This document shows positions 24,655-33,929 of a DNA stretch of 64,000 nt, one piece after another. Under the pieces are notes generated by a model. The model saw only the letters and a program-made list of their open reading frames with translations, had not been told where the DNA came from and did not search any database. How positions within the stretch are numbered: the first letter of the stretch is position 1; every line of letters begins with the position of its first letter. Where the stretch lies: NCBI RefSeq assembly GCF_024753545.1, contig NZ_JANTOO010000017.1, forward strand, positions 7,522 to 71,521, given 5' to 3'. The DNA is from Lysinibacillus pinottii. GTDB lineage: Bacteria; Bacillota; Bacilli; Bacillales_A; Planococcaceae. The translations under genes were made by a program, and so were the position numbers.

Positions 24655-25797
24655 ATGGACAATTTTATAGTGACATTACTTTTTATGGCAATTATAGGCG
24701 CAGCAATCGGAGGCGTTACCAATCACCTAGCCATTAAAATGCTTTTTCGTCCACATAACGCAATATATATTAAAAACTGGCGCGTTCCATTTACACCTGG
24801 TCTTATTCCAAAACGACGCGACGAATTAGCAAAACAGCTTGGTCTTACCGTTGTAAATTATTTATTAACTCCTGAAACATTTAGAAAGAAATTTTTCTCG
24901 AAGGATATTCAAGAGAAGGTTGAACAGTTTGTGCAAACGAAAGTAGAGGAAACCATCTTTACAAATGATAAAACCATTCAAGATTGGTTAAATATTGCGG
25001 GGTTTTCTCATATGCCAGCTACGATTGAGCAGAAAGTTGAAGCAATTGTTGAGGGACAATTTGCATCAGTGAAGAATACACTATCAACAAAATCAATTCG
25101 TACACTGCTATCGTCAGATATGCAGGATACTCTTGATGCCAAGATTCCTGTAGCAGTCAGTCATATACTAGAAAAAGGCGAGGATTACTTTTTATCACCT
25201 GAAGGTGAAATGACAATTAAAGCAATGATTGATGATTTCTTATCATCAAAAGGATCATTTGGTGGTATGATCAATATGTTTCTAGGTGATTCATCGTCCC
25301 TTGTAGGAAAAGTTCAACGTGAGCTCGTAAAATTTTTACAAGCTCCGGGCACGTCAACATTATTAACAAAAATATTTACGCAAGAATGGGAAAAATTAAA
25401 AGATCGACCAGCGATGGACTTTTTACAAGACATGCAGTTTGATCCGATTTTATCGAAATTACAAATGTATGTAAAAGAACAATTAGCTGTCGCCGAACGT
25501 TTAAATCAACCTATTTCTTATTATTGGCCTGAAGGAAACGAATGGATGAAAAATTCGGTCATTCCACAAGCAATTGACAAAGCTTTTGTCAAAGCAGAGG
25601 AAAAACTAGAAGATGTACTTAAACGTTTAAATTTACAAGAAGTTGTTCGTGAGCAAGTGGATTCTTTCCCTGTTGAGAAATTAGAGGAACTTGTATTAGG
25701 TATTTCAAAACGTGAATTTAAAATGATTACCGTATTAGGTGCAGTTCTTGGTGGATTGATTGGAATTGTGCAAGGTTTAATTGTTAATTTTATTTAA
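24655..25797 (+). CDS. yheB: DUF445 membrane protein YheB
   Basis: 380 residues with an N-terminal transmembrane helix (LFMAIIGAAIGGVTNHLAIK, the DUF445 signature region) and a C-terminal one (ITVLGAVLGGLIGIVQGL); the middle is long, helical and charged. Conserved front segment FRPHNAIYI and FTPGLIPKRRDELA. Function unknown. It is followed 16 bases later by yheA. Confidence 0.92.
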   Translation: MDNFIVTLLFMAIIGAAIGGVTNHLAIKMLFRPHNAIYIKNWRVPFTPGLIPKRRDELAKQLGLTVVNYLLTPETFRKKFFSKDIQEKVEQFVQTKVEETIFTNDKTIQDWLNIAGFSHMPATIEQKVEAIVEGQFASVKNTLSTKSIRTLLSSDMQDTLDAKIPVAVSHILEKGEDYFLSPEGEMTIKAMIDDFLSSKGSFGGMINMFLGDSSSLVGKVQRELVKFLQAPGTSTLLTKIFTQEWEKLKDRPAMDFLQDMQFDPILSKLQMYVKEQLAVAERLNQPISYYWPEGNEWMKNSVIPQAIDKAFVKAEEKLEDVLKRLNLQEVVREQVDSFPVEKLEELVLGISKREFKMITVLGAVLGGLIGIVQGLIVNFI

Positions 25798-25813
25798 AAA
25801 GGAGATTGTTTAA

Positions 25814-26161
25814 ATGGTTAATATTTATAATGACATTAATGCACTAGAGGCAACTTTCCGTAAGACCCCAGAGTTTGAGGCTTTACAAGCGGCGGTTGAA
25901 GTTGTAAAGAGTGATGAAGAGGCGTTAAATGTCTTTAAAAACTTCCGTAAAATTCAAATTGAATTACAAAAGAAACAATTAGCTGGAGAGGAATTATTGG
26001 AGGATGAACTTGTTTATGCTCAAAAGGCATCTCAGCTTGTACAGCAAAATGAAAAGATTTCAGCTATGCTTGAGGCAGAAATGAAATTAAGTAAAGTGAT
26101 TGAGGAAGTAAATCGTATTTTAATAAAGCCAATTCAAGGCCTATATGAGGATATTCAATAA
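25814..26161 (+). CDS. yheA: YlbF/YmcA family protein YheA
   Basis: 115-residue all-helical protein of the YlbF/YmcA/YheA family (DUF964). YlbF and YmcA form a complex that directs RNase Y; the role of YheA is not established. Typical segment EEALNVFKNFRKIQIELQKK. AAAGGAG ribosome site. Second gene of the yheBA operon. Confidence 0.92.
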   Translation: MVNIYNDINALEATFRKTPEFEALQAAVEVVKSDEEALNVFKNFRKIQIELQKKQLAGEELLEDELVYAQKASQLVQQNEKISAMLEAEMKLSKVIEEVNRILIKPIQGLYEDIQ

Positions 26162-26218
26162 ATCATTCATATAGTAAGGAATAATTGTCTGAGGAATTGC
26201 ACATATACAAGTAATAGG

Positions 26219-26253
26219 AAAACGTGTATCCGCTAATCGGAGCACGTTTTTAC
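26219..26253. terminator. Terminator after yheA
   Basis: AAAACGTG/CACGTTTT outer stem with inner TCCG/CGGA pairing, then TTTTT. Confidence 0.75.
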
Positions 26254-26291
26254 TTTATATACACCAGTCAATTGTATTGGAGGTTTTATCT

Positions 26292-26954
26292 ATGTATGTG
26301 TTCATTGAATGGACCTATAAAACACCGAAAGGAGCCACAACTGTTTTACGTTCAGAAGAGATGCCTGCTGCGCAAGCGCTATTACTAGCAGAGGATATGG
26401 AAAAGACCGGAAGAGTCAAGTCCATTCATTGCTTGGATCGTCAAGATACAAGTTGGACAATAAAAGAACTCAAAACCTATCTAAAAGAAATAGATACAGA
26501 GCCGCATAATATCATTGTCTATTTCGATGGAGGCTTTGATCGGGGGACAAGACAGGCAGGGCTTGGATGTGCTATTTACTATGAACAAAATGGCAAGCCT
26601 TATCGTTTAAGAAGAAATGCTTTTTCATCCGAGCTTACATCTAATAATGAAGCAGAGTATGCTGCGCTTTATTTAGGTGTAGTAGAGCTAGAATTGCTAA
26701 ATGTCCATCATCTACCTGTCCAAATTAAAGGCGACTCCCAAGTAGTTATCAACCAATTAAGGGGGGAATGGGCAGCATTAGAAAAGGATTTAGTCGGTTG
26801 GGCAGATAAGATTGATGCCAAATTAGCACAGCTTACTATTCAACCGGACTACCAGCTAATCACTCGCAAGGACAATTCAGAAGCAGACAGTCTTGCTACC
26901 CAAGCATTAAATGGAATAGATATTACAGGTTTGAGTGAACTCGTAAAAGAATAA
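26292..26954 (+). CDS. RNase H-like protein with N-terminal extension
   Basis: 220 residues. The RNase HI fold lies at about 75-210 with the DEDD set: Asp in IVYFDGGFDRG, Glu in SNNEAEYAALY, Asp in IKGDSQVVINQL and Asp in DNSEADSLATQ. An N-terminal ~65-residue domain (MYVFIEWTYKTPKG...) precedes it, as in YpeP/YpdQ-type Bacillus proteins. Likely cleaves the RNA of RNA-DNA hybrids; B. subtilis YpeP lacks clear activity, so caution is needed. ATG 26292 has TTGGAGG eight bases upstream. Confidence 0.85.
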   Translation: MYVFIEWTYKTPKGATTVLRSEEMPAAQALLLAEDMEKTGRVKSIHCLDRQDTSWTIKELKTYLKEIDTEPHNIIVYFDGGFDRGTRQAGLGCAIYYEQNGKPYRLRRNAFSSELTSNNEAEYAALYLGVVELELLNVHHLPVQIKGDSQVVINQLRGEWAALEKDLVGWADKIDAKLAQLTIQPDYQLITRKDNSEADSLATQALNGIDITGLSELVKE

Positions 26955-26958
26955 ATGT

Positions 26959-26992
26959 AAGAGGTGTCAGTAGTTACTGTCACCTCTTTTTT
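26959..26992 (+). terminator. Intrinsic terminator
   Basis: AAGAGGTG-CAGTA stem with complementary TTACTG-CACCTCTT arm and six T. Confidence 0.8.
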
Positions 26993-27072
26993 AAATTCTC
27001 TATAGGTGATGAAACTTTTTTCCCATTGAAACTACTACTCCTATGAACCCAAACAATAAGGAGAGATATTTT

Positions 27073-27981
27073 ATGTATATGAAAAAATTAGCACCTGTAG
27101 CTTTGTCTGCATTATTAATGGGGAGTGTTATGATACCTGTTGCTTCGGCAAATGAGCAAAAAGATGAAGTTGAAATTCCACAAATTCAAATTGATCCAGT
27201 ACACATTTTCAATCAAACACATGGAACAGTTGAAGATGTTCGCGTTGGTAAAGACATTACATATTACACTGTTAAAGACGGAGAGCAAACAAATATACTA
27301 GAAATTACAAAAGATACTCTTGTGTATGATAATACTGGTAAAAAAGTAGAGCTTAAAGAAGGCGATCAGGTAGTGGCGTATACCTTTGCAAATAAACCAC
27401 AAAAATATATCTATCCACCGCAATTCAATCCAGAGATTATTATTGTAGATTCAAAAGAAGTTGGGTTTGTAGAAGTGGATTATTTCTTTGATGACTTAAC
27501 AAACACATATGATATTTTAAAATTAAATATCGGTAAAGAAACAGAGCTAGTCAACGCAAAAGGTAAAAAAGTAACATCAAAAGATTTAGTAGAAAAGCAT
27601 TTAGCTGTTTTCTATACAGCATCTACTAAAAGTATTCCTGCACAAACAACACCATCGAAAGTAATTGTTCTAGACGACAATTCTGAAATTTCTTTAAGTC
27701 CAATAGATGAGGAAATTAATACGATCATTGCCACGGATTATTATATGGTAGCTGAAACAACAATGGTGCCTTTACGTAGCATTGCAGAAAAGCTTGGCTT
27801 TCAAGTAGAATCAAAAGGTAAAGCGGTTATTCTAACGAAGGGCAATGAATCTTATACAATCACACGTGGTGAAAAAGCGTTTGGTTACAACAAATCATTA
27901 CGCACTTTGTCAGTAGCACCCTCTTTGAAAGATACGAAAACTTATGTCCCTGTTGAATTCATTGAAGAATATTTGAAATAA
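27073..27981 (+). CDS. Secreted protein with copper-amine-oxidase-like (stalk) domain
   Basis: 302 residues. Signal peptide MYMKKLAPVALSALLMG... with probable cleavage after VASA (about residue 27). The C-terminal ~80 residues (MVPLRSIAEKLGFQV, KTYVPVEFIEE) are a PF07833-type domain, a cell-wall-associated stalk module. The middle (about 40-215) has two repeated beta-rich segments with TELVNAKGKKVT-like turns. ATG 27073 has AAGGAGAG seven bases upstream; the longer frame begins inside this site. Function unknown; probably exported to the wall. Confidence 0.82.
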   Translation: MYMKKLAPVALSALLMGSVMIPVASANEQKDEVEIPQIQIDPVHIFNQTHGTVEDVRVGKDITYYTVKDGEQTNILEITKDTLVYDNTGKKVELKEGDQVVAYTFANKPQKYIYPPQFNPEIIIVDSKEVGFVEVDYFFDDLTNTYDILKLNIGKETELVNAKGKKVTSKDLVEKHLAVFYTASTKSIPAQTTPSKVIVLDDNSEISLSPIDEEINTIIATDYYMVAETTMVPLRSIAEKLGFQVESKGKAVILTKGNESYTITRGEKAFGYNKSLRTLSVAPSLKDTKTYVPVEFIEEYLK

Positions 27982-28027
27982 ATTTGAAACTAGTATGCCA
28001 ACTTTTTGTGGCATACTAGTTTTATGT

Positions 28028-28408
28028 TCAAGAGACTATTTTGGAAGAATTAAAAGTCGGATATCTTTTTACGAATTGTTGCAGGCAATACTTGAAAGAC
28101 ACGGTATTCATAAAGTTATTAGCTAATATCATTTCATCTGAATACAATAAAAGCTGCTGGAAGTGCTGTTTAACAAATGCCCTAGCTTTCTCATAGTGCT
28201 TGTTGATAGAAATAGCTCCATACATGTCTTGTTGGTCAATGATGTAGATAAAGTCACAAATCACATTATGTGTCCCATACTTAAATAATACAGTGACATA
28301 TAATGTTTTTTCATCACATCGCGCTAAGTCAAAATGGTGGAATGCTACCTCTACTTGATGAATAAAACTCGAAATGAATGGACGTTTATTATTTTTTAAA
28401 AGAAACAC
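28028..28408 (-). CDS. 126-residue hypothetical protein
   Basis: GTG 28408 with AAAGGTGG eight bases upstream begins MFLLKNNKRPFISSFIHQ. Beta-rich middle (KTLYVTVLFKYGTHNVICDF), helical end (EKARAFVKQHFQQLLLYSDEM). No known domain. Divergent from hemZ. No terminator was found downstream, and the 3' end lies close to that of the stalk-protein gene. Confidence 0.6.
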   Translation of the reverse strand: MFLLKNNKRPFISSFIHQVEVAFHHFDLARCDEKTLYVTVLFKYGTHNVICDFIYIIDQQDMYGAISINKHYEKARAFVKQHFQQLLLYSDEMILANNFMNTVSFKYCLQQFVKRYPTFNSSKIVS

Positions 28409-28582
28409 TATCAACACCACCTTTTGTAAAAATTATAATGATAAAAAATTAGTTTGTCTACATATAGACTGAATATTCTGTTTTTTGTAATTCCCTATTG
28501 TTACTTTGCTTAAAGTCATATAAATTTGTTAAACTTAAGTCTGCAATATATATGGAATAAGAAAAGAAGAGAGCGAAACAAT

Positions 28583-30088
28583 ATGAAAATGATTCACATA
28601 GATCAAAAATATCCCGAGGATTGGATTCGCGTATTAAATCATATAGCGAATTTATTTTTTGAGGATTCCAAGCTGCGAGTGGAGCCGGAAGAAGCAGATA
28701 TGTCGGTTTCATTTACGTACGACGTTGAAGAGAATTTTACTATTTCTACAAAAGCAATATTAACTGTAGATGGACAACAATATACAAATAATTACAGCAT
28801 CCAATATGAATCAGCTGCAACGGGTCGTGAACTCAATATACGTATGAAACGAGCATTATCTCATGTATTTTTAGATGTTCTCGAGCAGCATACAGGGGTA
28901 CACCAGCAATGGGGGATTTTAACAGGAGTTCGTCCGACTAAGCTCTATCACAAGTTTAGAAAAGAAGGAAAAGGGGAGCAAGAAATTGCTGAGCTATTAA
29001 TTCGAGATTTTCGCCTGTCTGAGGAAAAGGTGGCACTTTTAAAAGATATCGTGGAACGACAATTAGTAACTATTCCAGATATTGATCAAATTGGGCAAGA
29101 GATTAGTGTATATATCGGCATTCCATTTTGTCCAACAAAATGTGCCTATTGTACGTTTCCAGCCTATGCGATAGGAAGTAACCGTAAGCAAGGTCGTGTA
29201 AATACATTTTTAGATGGCTTGCATATTGAATTACGCGAAATGGGGAAATGGCTCAAAAACAATAATATGAAGATCACGTCTATTTATTGGGGAGGCGGTA
29301 CACCAACTTCCATTGAAGCAGATGAAATGGATGCCTTATACCAGACGATGTATGAATCTTTCCCAAATCCTGAAACAATTCGAGAGATTACAGTTGAAGC
29401 AGGAAGGCCAGATACGATTACACCGGAAAAATTAGAAGTTCTTAAAAAATGGGGAATTGATCGTATTAGTGTAAATCCACAATCTTATACAGATGAAACG
29501 TTAAAGGCAATTGGTCGTCATCATACAGTTCAAGAAACAATCGATAAATTTTGGCTTGCTCGTGAATCAGGGATGAACAATATAAATATGGACCTCATTA
29601 TTGGTTTACCAAATGAAGGTATTGAAGAATTCCAGCATTCGTTAGTGGAGTCAGCTAAGATGCAGCCTGAGTCATTGACTGTCCATACATTATCATTTAA
29701 ACGTGCATCTGAAATGACTCGCAATAAAGATAAATATAAAGTGGCGGATCGTGATACAGTTGCTGAAATGATGCAAATGGCACAAGATTGGACAAAGGAA
29801 AATGACTATGTTCCATATTATTTATATCGCCAAAAAAATATTTTAGGTAATCTTGAAAATGTTGGCTATAGTAAAGCTGGTGAAGAGAGTATTTATAATA
29901 TTGTAATTATGGAAGAAGTACAGACAATCTTAGGGGTTGGTTGTGGGGCATCTTCTAAATTTGTTCATCCTGAAACAGGAAAAATCACGCAATTCCACAA
30001 TCCAAAGGATCCTGCCGCCTATATTATGACCTTTGAAGAGGCTATCGGGAAAAAAATTGAGTTTTTAGATGAGTTATACAAAATATAA
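28583..30088 (+). CDS. hemZ: Oxygen-independent coproporphyrinogen-type radical SAM enzyme HemZ
   Basis: 501 residues. A B. subtilis HemZ-like N-terminal extension (about 1-155) precedes a radical SAM core with CxxxCxxC in PTKCAYCTFPAY, preceded by IGIPF-CP. WGGGTPTSIEADEMDAL, GRPDTITPEKL and RISVNPQSYTDETL are HemN-family segments. HemZ takes part in heme synthesis when oxygen is low, though its exact reaction is not settled. ATG 28583 chosen (homologues begin similarly); the ribosome site is weak (AAGAGAG). Confidence 0.9.
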   Translation: MKMIHIDQKYPEDWIRVLNHIANLFFEDSKLRVEPEEADMSVSFTYDVEENFTISTKAILTVDGQQYTNNYSIQYESAATGRELNIRMKRALSHVFLDVLEQHTGVHQQWGILTGVRPTKLYHKFRKEGKGEQEIAELLIRDFRLSEEKVALLKDIVERQLVTIPDIDQIGQEISVYIGIPFCPTKCAYCTFPAYAIGSNRKQGRVNTFLDGLHIELREMGKWLKNNNMKITSIYWGGGTPTSIEADEMDALYQTMYESFPNPETIREITVEAGRPDTITPEKLEVLKKWGIDRISVNPQSYTDETLKAIGRHHTVQETIDKFWLARESGMNNINMDLIIGLPNEGIEEFQHSLVESAKMQPESLTVHTLSFKRASEMTRNKDKYKVADRDTVAEMMQMAQDWTKENDYVPYYLYRQKNILGNLENVGYSKAGEESIYNIVIMEEVQTILGVGCGASSKFVHPETGKITQFHNPKDPAAYIMTFEEAIGKKIEFLDELYKI

Positions 30089-30127
30089 AATAAAGGCGGT
30101 CTGAGTTATTCAGATCGCCTTTATTTT
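30087..30127. terminator. Bidirectional terminator
   Basis: AAAATAAAGGCG-TCTGA stem with matching TCAGA-CGCCTTTATTTT, between convergent hemZ and cdaR-like genes; it touches the stop codon of the latter. Confidence 0.85.
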
Positions 30128-31205
30128 ATAAAGTTCTTAATGTACACGCCATTTGCAATATAACAGCATCTTCAAAATATTGTGGGTCATAGCCAGTTAA
30201 CTCTCTTATTTTATTTAATCGATAAGTAAGTGTATGGCGATGGATATTTAGTTGCTGTGCACAAAGCTTTAACTGTAAATTGCAGTCAAAAAAGGATTGT
30301 AATGTTTCCAATTGTTTTGCGTTGATATTTTTTAGTATTCGGTGATGGAAGGCTTGTACCTCCTCTGATTCACGATGTTTAAAAAGAGAAAATAACTCTA
30401 CATCTTCGAAAAAGGTAATCTCGTTATGGATGGTAGCGAATTCAAGTGCTGTTCTAGCTCCCTGATAGCTATAGGGAAGTTGCGAAAGTTGCTGCACAAC
30501 AGGACCAATACCAATTTGTAAGGAAGGAAGTTTTTGTTTTTTCTTTCTTAAAGCTTTTATAATGGATTGATAGTTTTGTTCCTGGCGATATGTTAGCAGT
30601 ATATAATACTCCTGTAATTGGCTATGTCCAGCTAGAATAGGCTGTCTATAAAATAAATCTTCAAAAAAGAATGGCATCCTATTTTCTAAATAAGATGTTT
30701 CATGTAAACTCACTAAAATAACTTGGAAGGGTGCTATTAGTGAAAAGGGTAATTTCTGAATTCGTTTATTTAAAGTAGCATCAAGCTTACTTCCATGAAC
30801 GAGTGCCTCGAATATGTAGTCATTATTCTTCCGTTGCCACTCGCTTTTAGACTCGACGAGTGCTTGATGTGTCATGATCTCTGTCGTTAATTGAACAAGA
30901 TTGGCGATTTCAAGCATTTCTTCTGAATCTCCAGTTATACCAATAACACCTACAACTTCATCCTGATACAGGATAGGCATATTAATGCCAGGCTTTGTAT
31001 TTGGATACAATTCTATATTATCCTCATTAATAATCAACGTTTTTTTTGTTTGTGCTACGTAAACTGCACCTTCGTGAATATCCTCCACCCTCATCTTATC
31101 TCCAGAAGCTAAAATAACACCAGTAGGGCTAATGACATTAATATTGTGACGTAAGCGTAACATTGTTTGATGTACGATTTCATCTGCTAATTTTTTGGTC
31201 AACAT
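30126..31205 (-). CDS. CdaR-family (sugar diacid) transcriptional regulator
   Basis: 359 residues: an N-terminal diacid-recognition domain (about 3-135: LADEIVHQTMLRL, SPTGVILASGD, PILYQDEVVGVIGITG), a weakly conserved middle (about 150-285), and a C-terminal PucR-type helix-turn-helix (about 297-355: NINAKQLETLQSFFDC, HRHTLTYRLNKIRELTGYD). Such proteins activate glycerate or diacid use. It is divergent from a glycerate kinase and GntP permease, its probable targets. Confidence 0.9.
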   Translation of the reverse strand: MLTKKLADEIVHQTMLRLRHNINVISPTGVILASGDKMRVEDIHEGAVYVAQTKKTLIINEDNIELYPNTKPGINMPILYQDEVVGVIGITGDSEEMLEIANLVQLTTEIMTHQALVESKSEWQRKNNDYIFEALVHGSKLDATLNKRIQKLPFSLIAPFQVILVSLHETSYLENRMPFFFEDLFYRQPILAGHSQLQEYYILLTYRQEQNYQSIIKALRKKKQKLPSLQIGIGPVVQQLSQLPYSYQGARTALEFATIHNEITFFEDVELFSLFKHRESEEVQAFHHRILKNINAKQLETLQSFFDCNLQLKLCAQQLNIHRHTLTYRLNKIRELTGYDPQYFEDAVILQMACTLRTL

Positions 31206-31231
31206 GTTTATACACCTCGGATAAAAAACAG

Positions 31232-31314
31232 TCTGTTATAGGACAGATAAATTGTACATTTATTATAATGTTTTCTGAATTTATTGTCATTATAATAATT
31301 TGTAAGCGCTTAAC
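31232..31314 (+). promoter_or_regulatory. Glycerate locus control region with cre-like site
   Basis: TGTAAGCGCTTAAC (31301-31314) matches the CcpA cre consensus at 9 of its 11 specified bases and contains the perfect palindrome TAAGCGCTTA. A second inverted repeat TCTGT-N6-ACAGA (31232-31247) may be the CdaR operator. TATAAT hexamers occur at about 31264 and 31290. Confidence 0.55.
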
Positions 31315-31370
31315 TAAGGAATTTGAAAATTTACGTAAATGTCAATGGGCGACATAAGTGGAGGTATTGT

Positions 31371-32510
31371 ATGAAAATCATTATTAGTCCAGATTCCTTC
31401 AAGGGTACTCTATCGGCAGTTGAAGTAGCGAAATCCATGCAGCAAGGCATTCTGGATGTAAATCCATCAATAGAAACCATTATTCTACCGGTTGCAGATG
31501 GTGGCGAGGGGACACTTGATTCACTTATTGCCTCTACGGGTGGTCAGTATTTTTCAACGGAAGTGCTAGATCCAATAGGAAGAGACATACAAGCACAGTA
31601 TGGTGTATTGGGTGATAAAGAAACATGCGTGATTGAAATGGCTCAGGCATCTGGCATCATGTTGCTACAAGACCATGAGAAAAACCCTGAATTTGCTACA
31701 ACGTATGGTACTGGCCAATTAATTAAGGCGGCACTCGACCGAGGCTTTAGAAAATTTATTATCGGTATTGGTGGAAGTGCCACAAATGATGCAGGGATTG
31801 GCATGCTCAAGGCATTAGGTGTGCGATTTATAAAGGAAGATGGCTCAGATTTAGAGGATGGTATTTCGAGTTTAATGGAATTAACTGCAATAGATATAAG
31901 TGGACTTGATGAAAGATTGATAGGAGCGATATTTACCATTGCCTGTGATGTGGATAATCCATTCATTGGTGAACGAGGAGCAACAGCTATATTTGGCCCT
32001 CAAAAAGGTGTGCAGGACTATCAAATTACACATTTTGATAACTGCTTAAAGCATTTTGCAGATATCATCGAGCAACAGTTTGCTATTCGATTGCACGATT
32101 ATCAAGGAGCGGGAGCTGCAGGAGGATTAGGTGGCGCGTTAATCGCATTTTTAAATGGGACATTTCATGCAGGAATTGATATTGTCATAGATGCTGTCCA
32201 GTTACAGGATCACTTAGCAGCCGCACAGTTGGTAATAACGGGTGAAGGGAAGTCGGATCTCCAAACATTACATGGTAAGGCTCCATTAGGGGTTGCTAAA
32301 GCGGCCGCTTTAGCACATGTAGAGGCAGTTTTATTGTCAGGAGACATTGATAGTATGGCTAAACCTGCACTTCAAAATTATTTTAGTGTTGTGGAGACAT
32401 TAGTAGATGAGGAGATTACTACTGAGCAGGCAATGCGAGAACCCGCTTATTTTATTCGTTTAAAAACTAAGCAAATCTTTGAGCTTTACATACAAAAGGG
32501 GGATGACTAG
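31371..32510 (+). CDS. Glycerate 2-kinase (GlxK/GarK class)
   Basis: Phosphorylates D-glycerate to 2-phosphoglycerate. 379 residues. Class I glycerate kinase segments are PDSFKGTLSAVEVA at the N-terminus, ADGGEGTLDSL, YGTGQLIKAAL, GIGGSATNDAGIGML and AGAAGGLGGAL. ATG 31371 has GTGGAGG seven bases upstream; the longer frame from 31323 lacks one. The permease gene begins directly after its stop. Confidence 0.93.
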   Translation: MKIIISPDSFKGTLSAVEVAKSMQQGILDVNPSIETIILPVADGGEGTLDSLIASTGGQYFSTEVLDPIGRDIQAQYGVLGDKETCVIEMAQASGIMLLQDHEKNPEFATTYGTGQLIKAALDRGFRKFIIGIGGSATNDAGIGMLKALGVRFIKEDGSDLEDGISSLMELTAIDISGLDERLIGAIFTIACDVDNPFIGERGATAIFGPQKGVQDYQITHFDNCLKHFADIIEQQFAIRLHDYQGAGAAGGLGGALIAFLNGTFHAGIDIVIDAVQLQDHLAAAQLVITGEGKSDLQTLHGKAPLGVAKAAALAHVEAVLLSGDIDSMAKPALQNYFSVVETLVDEEITTEQAMREPAYFIRLKTKQIFELYIQKGDD

Positions 32511-33857
32511 ATGTTATTCATCATTATTTTACTAGGGGTATTGTTTGTTGTATGGGGCACGGCCAAATTAAAGCTACATCCTTTTCTGGCGTTATTAATT
32601 AGCGCCTTCTTCGTTGGAATTGCTTCGGGAATGCCACTATTAACAGTGGTAGAAAGTATTAACACTGGCTTCGGTGGTCTAATGACGAGCATTGGCTTAG
32701 TAATTATCGCTGGAACAATTATAGGTTTAATTTTAGAGAAATCAGGCGCTGCCTATCGAATGGCAGAAGTAGTTTTACGCATCGTTGGTCCAAAACGTCC
32801 ACAACTTGCGATGTCTTTAATTGGTTACATCGTATCTATCCCAGTATTTTGTGATTCAGGTTTTATTATTTTATCGAGTTTGCAAAAATCATTAGCAAAA
32901 CGGGCTAATGTAACGATTGCATCCATGGCTGTAGCTTTAGCGACGGGGTTATTTGCAACACATGTATTAGTACCCCCTACACCAGGTCCCATCGCAGCAG
33001 CTGGAAATATTGGGGCGGCCAATTATTTAGGGACAGTTATTGTCATTGGTTTATTAGTAGCGATACCTGCTACATTTGTAGGCTATATGTGGTCAGTGAA
33101 AGTTGCAACCAAAATTCGTGTACCCCAAGATGAGGTAGAGGCATTAGATTATGAGGAAGTCATTAAATCCTTTGGCAAAATGCCTTCAACATTTAAAGCC
33201 TTTTTACCAATCGTTCTACCTATTGTTTTAATTGGTCTTGGCTCAATAGCATCGTTAGCGGGTGATCCCGAATCAACATTCAATACGATTTTTAAGTTTT
33301 TAGGTTCGCCAACAGTAGCATTATTTTTAGGTGTAGCAGCTGCCTTTTTATTATTGCCTGAAATTAGTGAAACGACCTTAACGGGCTGGATTGGTGAAAG
33401 TTTAAAAGAAGCCGCGCCTATTTTACTTATTACAGGAGCAGGTGGTTCGTTTGGAACAGTTATTAAAAATGCTGGTGTTGGAGAAATACTACAGGAAATG
33501 GACTTGGGGATGTTTGCATCAGGTACTTTGTTCTTGCTAGTACCGTTTATAGTAGCAGCTGCCTTAAAAACTGCTCAAGGATCTTCGACGACAGCGCTTG
33601 TCATTACGTCTACTTTAGTAGCACCAATGCTCGTGACACTTGGCATTGAGGGCGCTGTCCCATTAGCATTAGTAGTAATGGCCATTGGAGCTGGTGCAAT
33701 GACGGTTAGCCATGTGAACGACAGTTTCTTCTGGGTAATTACACAGTATAGTGGAATGGAAGTAACTCAAGCTTATAAGGCACAAACCGTTGCTACATTA
33801 CTACAGGGCATTGTCACAATCATGATTACAATGGTTTTATGGTGGATATTTGTTTAA
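32511..33857 (+). CDS. GntP-family gluconate/glycerate permease
   Basis: 448-residue polytopic membrane transporter of the GntP family (about 12-14 helices); segments GLILEKSGAAYRMAE, IPVFCDSGFIILSSL, THVLVPPTPGPIAAAG and KTAQGSSTTALVITS are typical. Its ATG follows the kinase TAG immediately (TAGATG), so it is translated from the same transcript. Given the kinase and CdaR, glycerate is the likely substrate. Confidence 0.92.
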   Translation: MLFIIILLGVLFVVWGTAKLKLHPFLALLISAFFVGIASGMPLLTVVESINTGFGGLMTSIGLVIIAGTIIGLILEKSGAAYRMAEVVLRIVGPKRPQLAMSLIGYIVSIPVFCDSGFIILSSLQKSLAKRANVTIASMAVALATGLFATHVLVPPTPGPIAAAGNIGAANYLGTVIVIGLLVAIPATFVGYMWSVKVATKIRVPQDEVEALDYEEVIKSFGKMPSTFKAFLPIVLPIVLIGLGSIASLAGDPESTFNTIFKFLGSPTVALFLGVAAAFLLLPEISETTLTGWIGESLKEAAPILLITGAGGSFGTVIKNAGVGEILQEMDLGMFASGTLFLLVPFIVAAALKTAQGSSTTALVITSTLVAPMLVTLGIEGAVPLALVVMAIGAGAMTVSHVNDSFFWVITQYSGMEVTQAYKAQTVATLLQGIVTIMITMVLWWIFV

Positions 33858-33865
33858 AGTACAAG

Positions 33866-33896
33866 GAGGGCTGCCCCATGGGAAGCTCTCTTTTTT
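33866..33896 (+). terminator. Terminator of the glycerate operon
   Basis: GAG-GCT-CCC stem with two single mismatches, CAT loop, and TTTTTT tail. Confidence 0.7.
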
Positions 33897-33929
33897 GTAT
33901 AATAGAAAAATAGAAAGGAAGTTAGTAAC

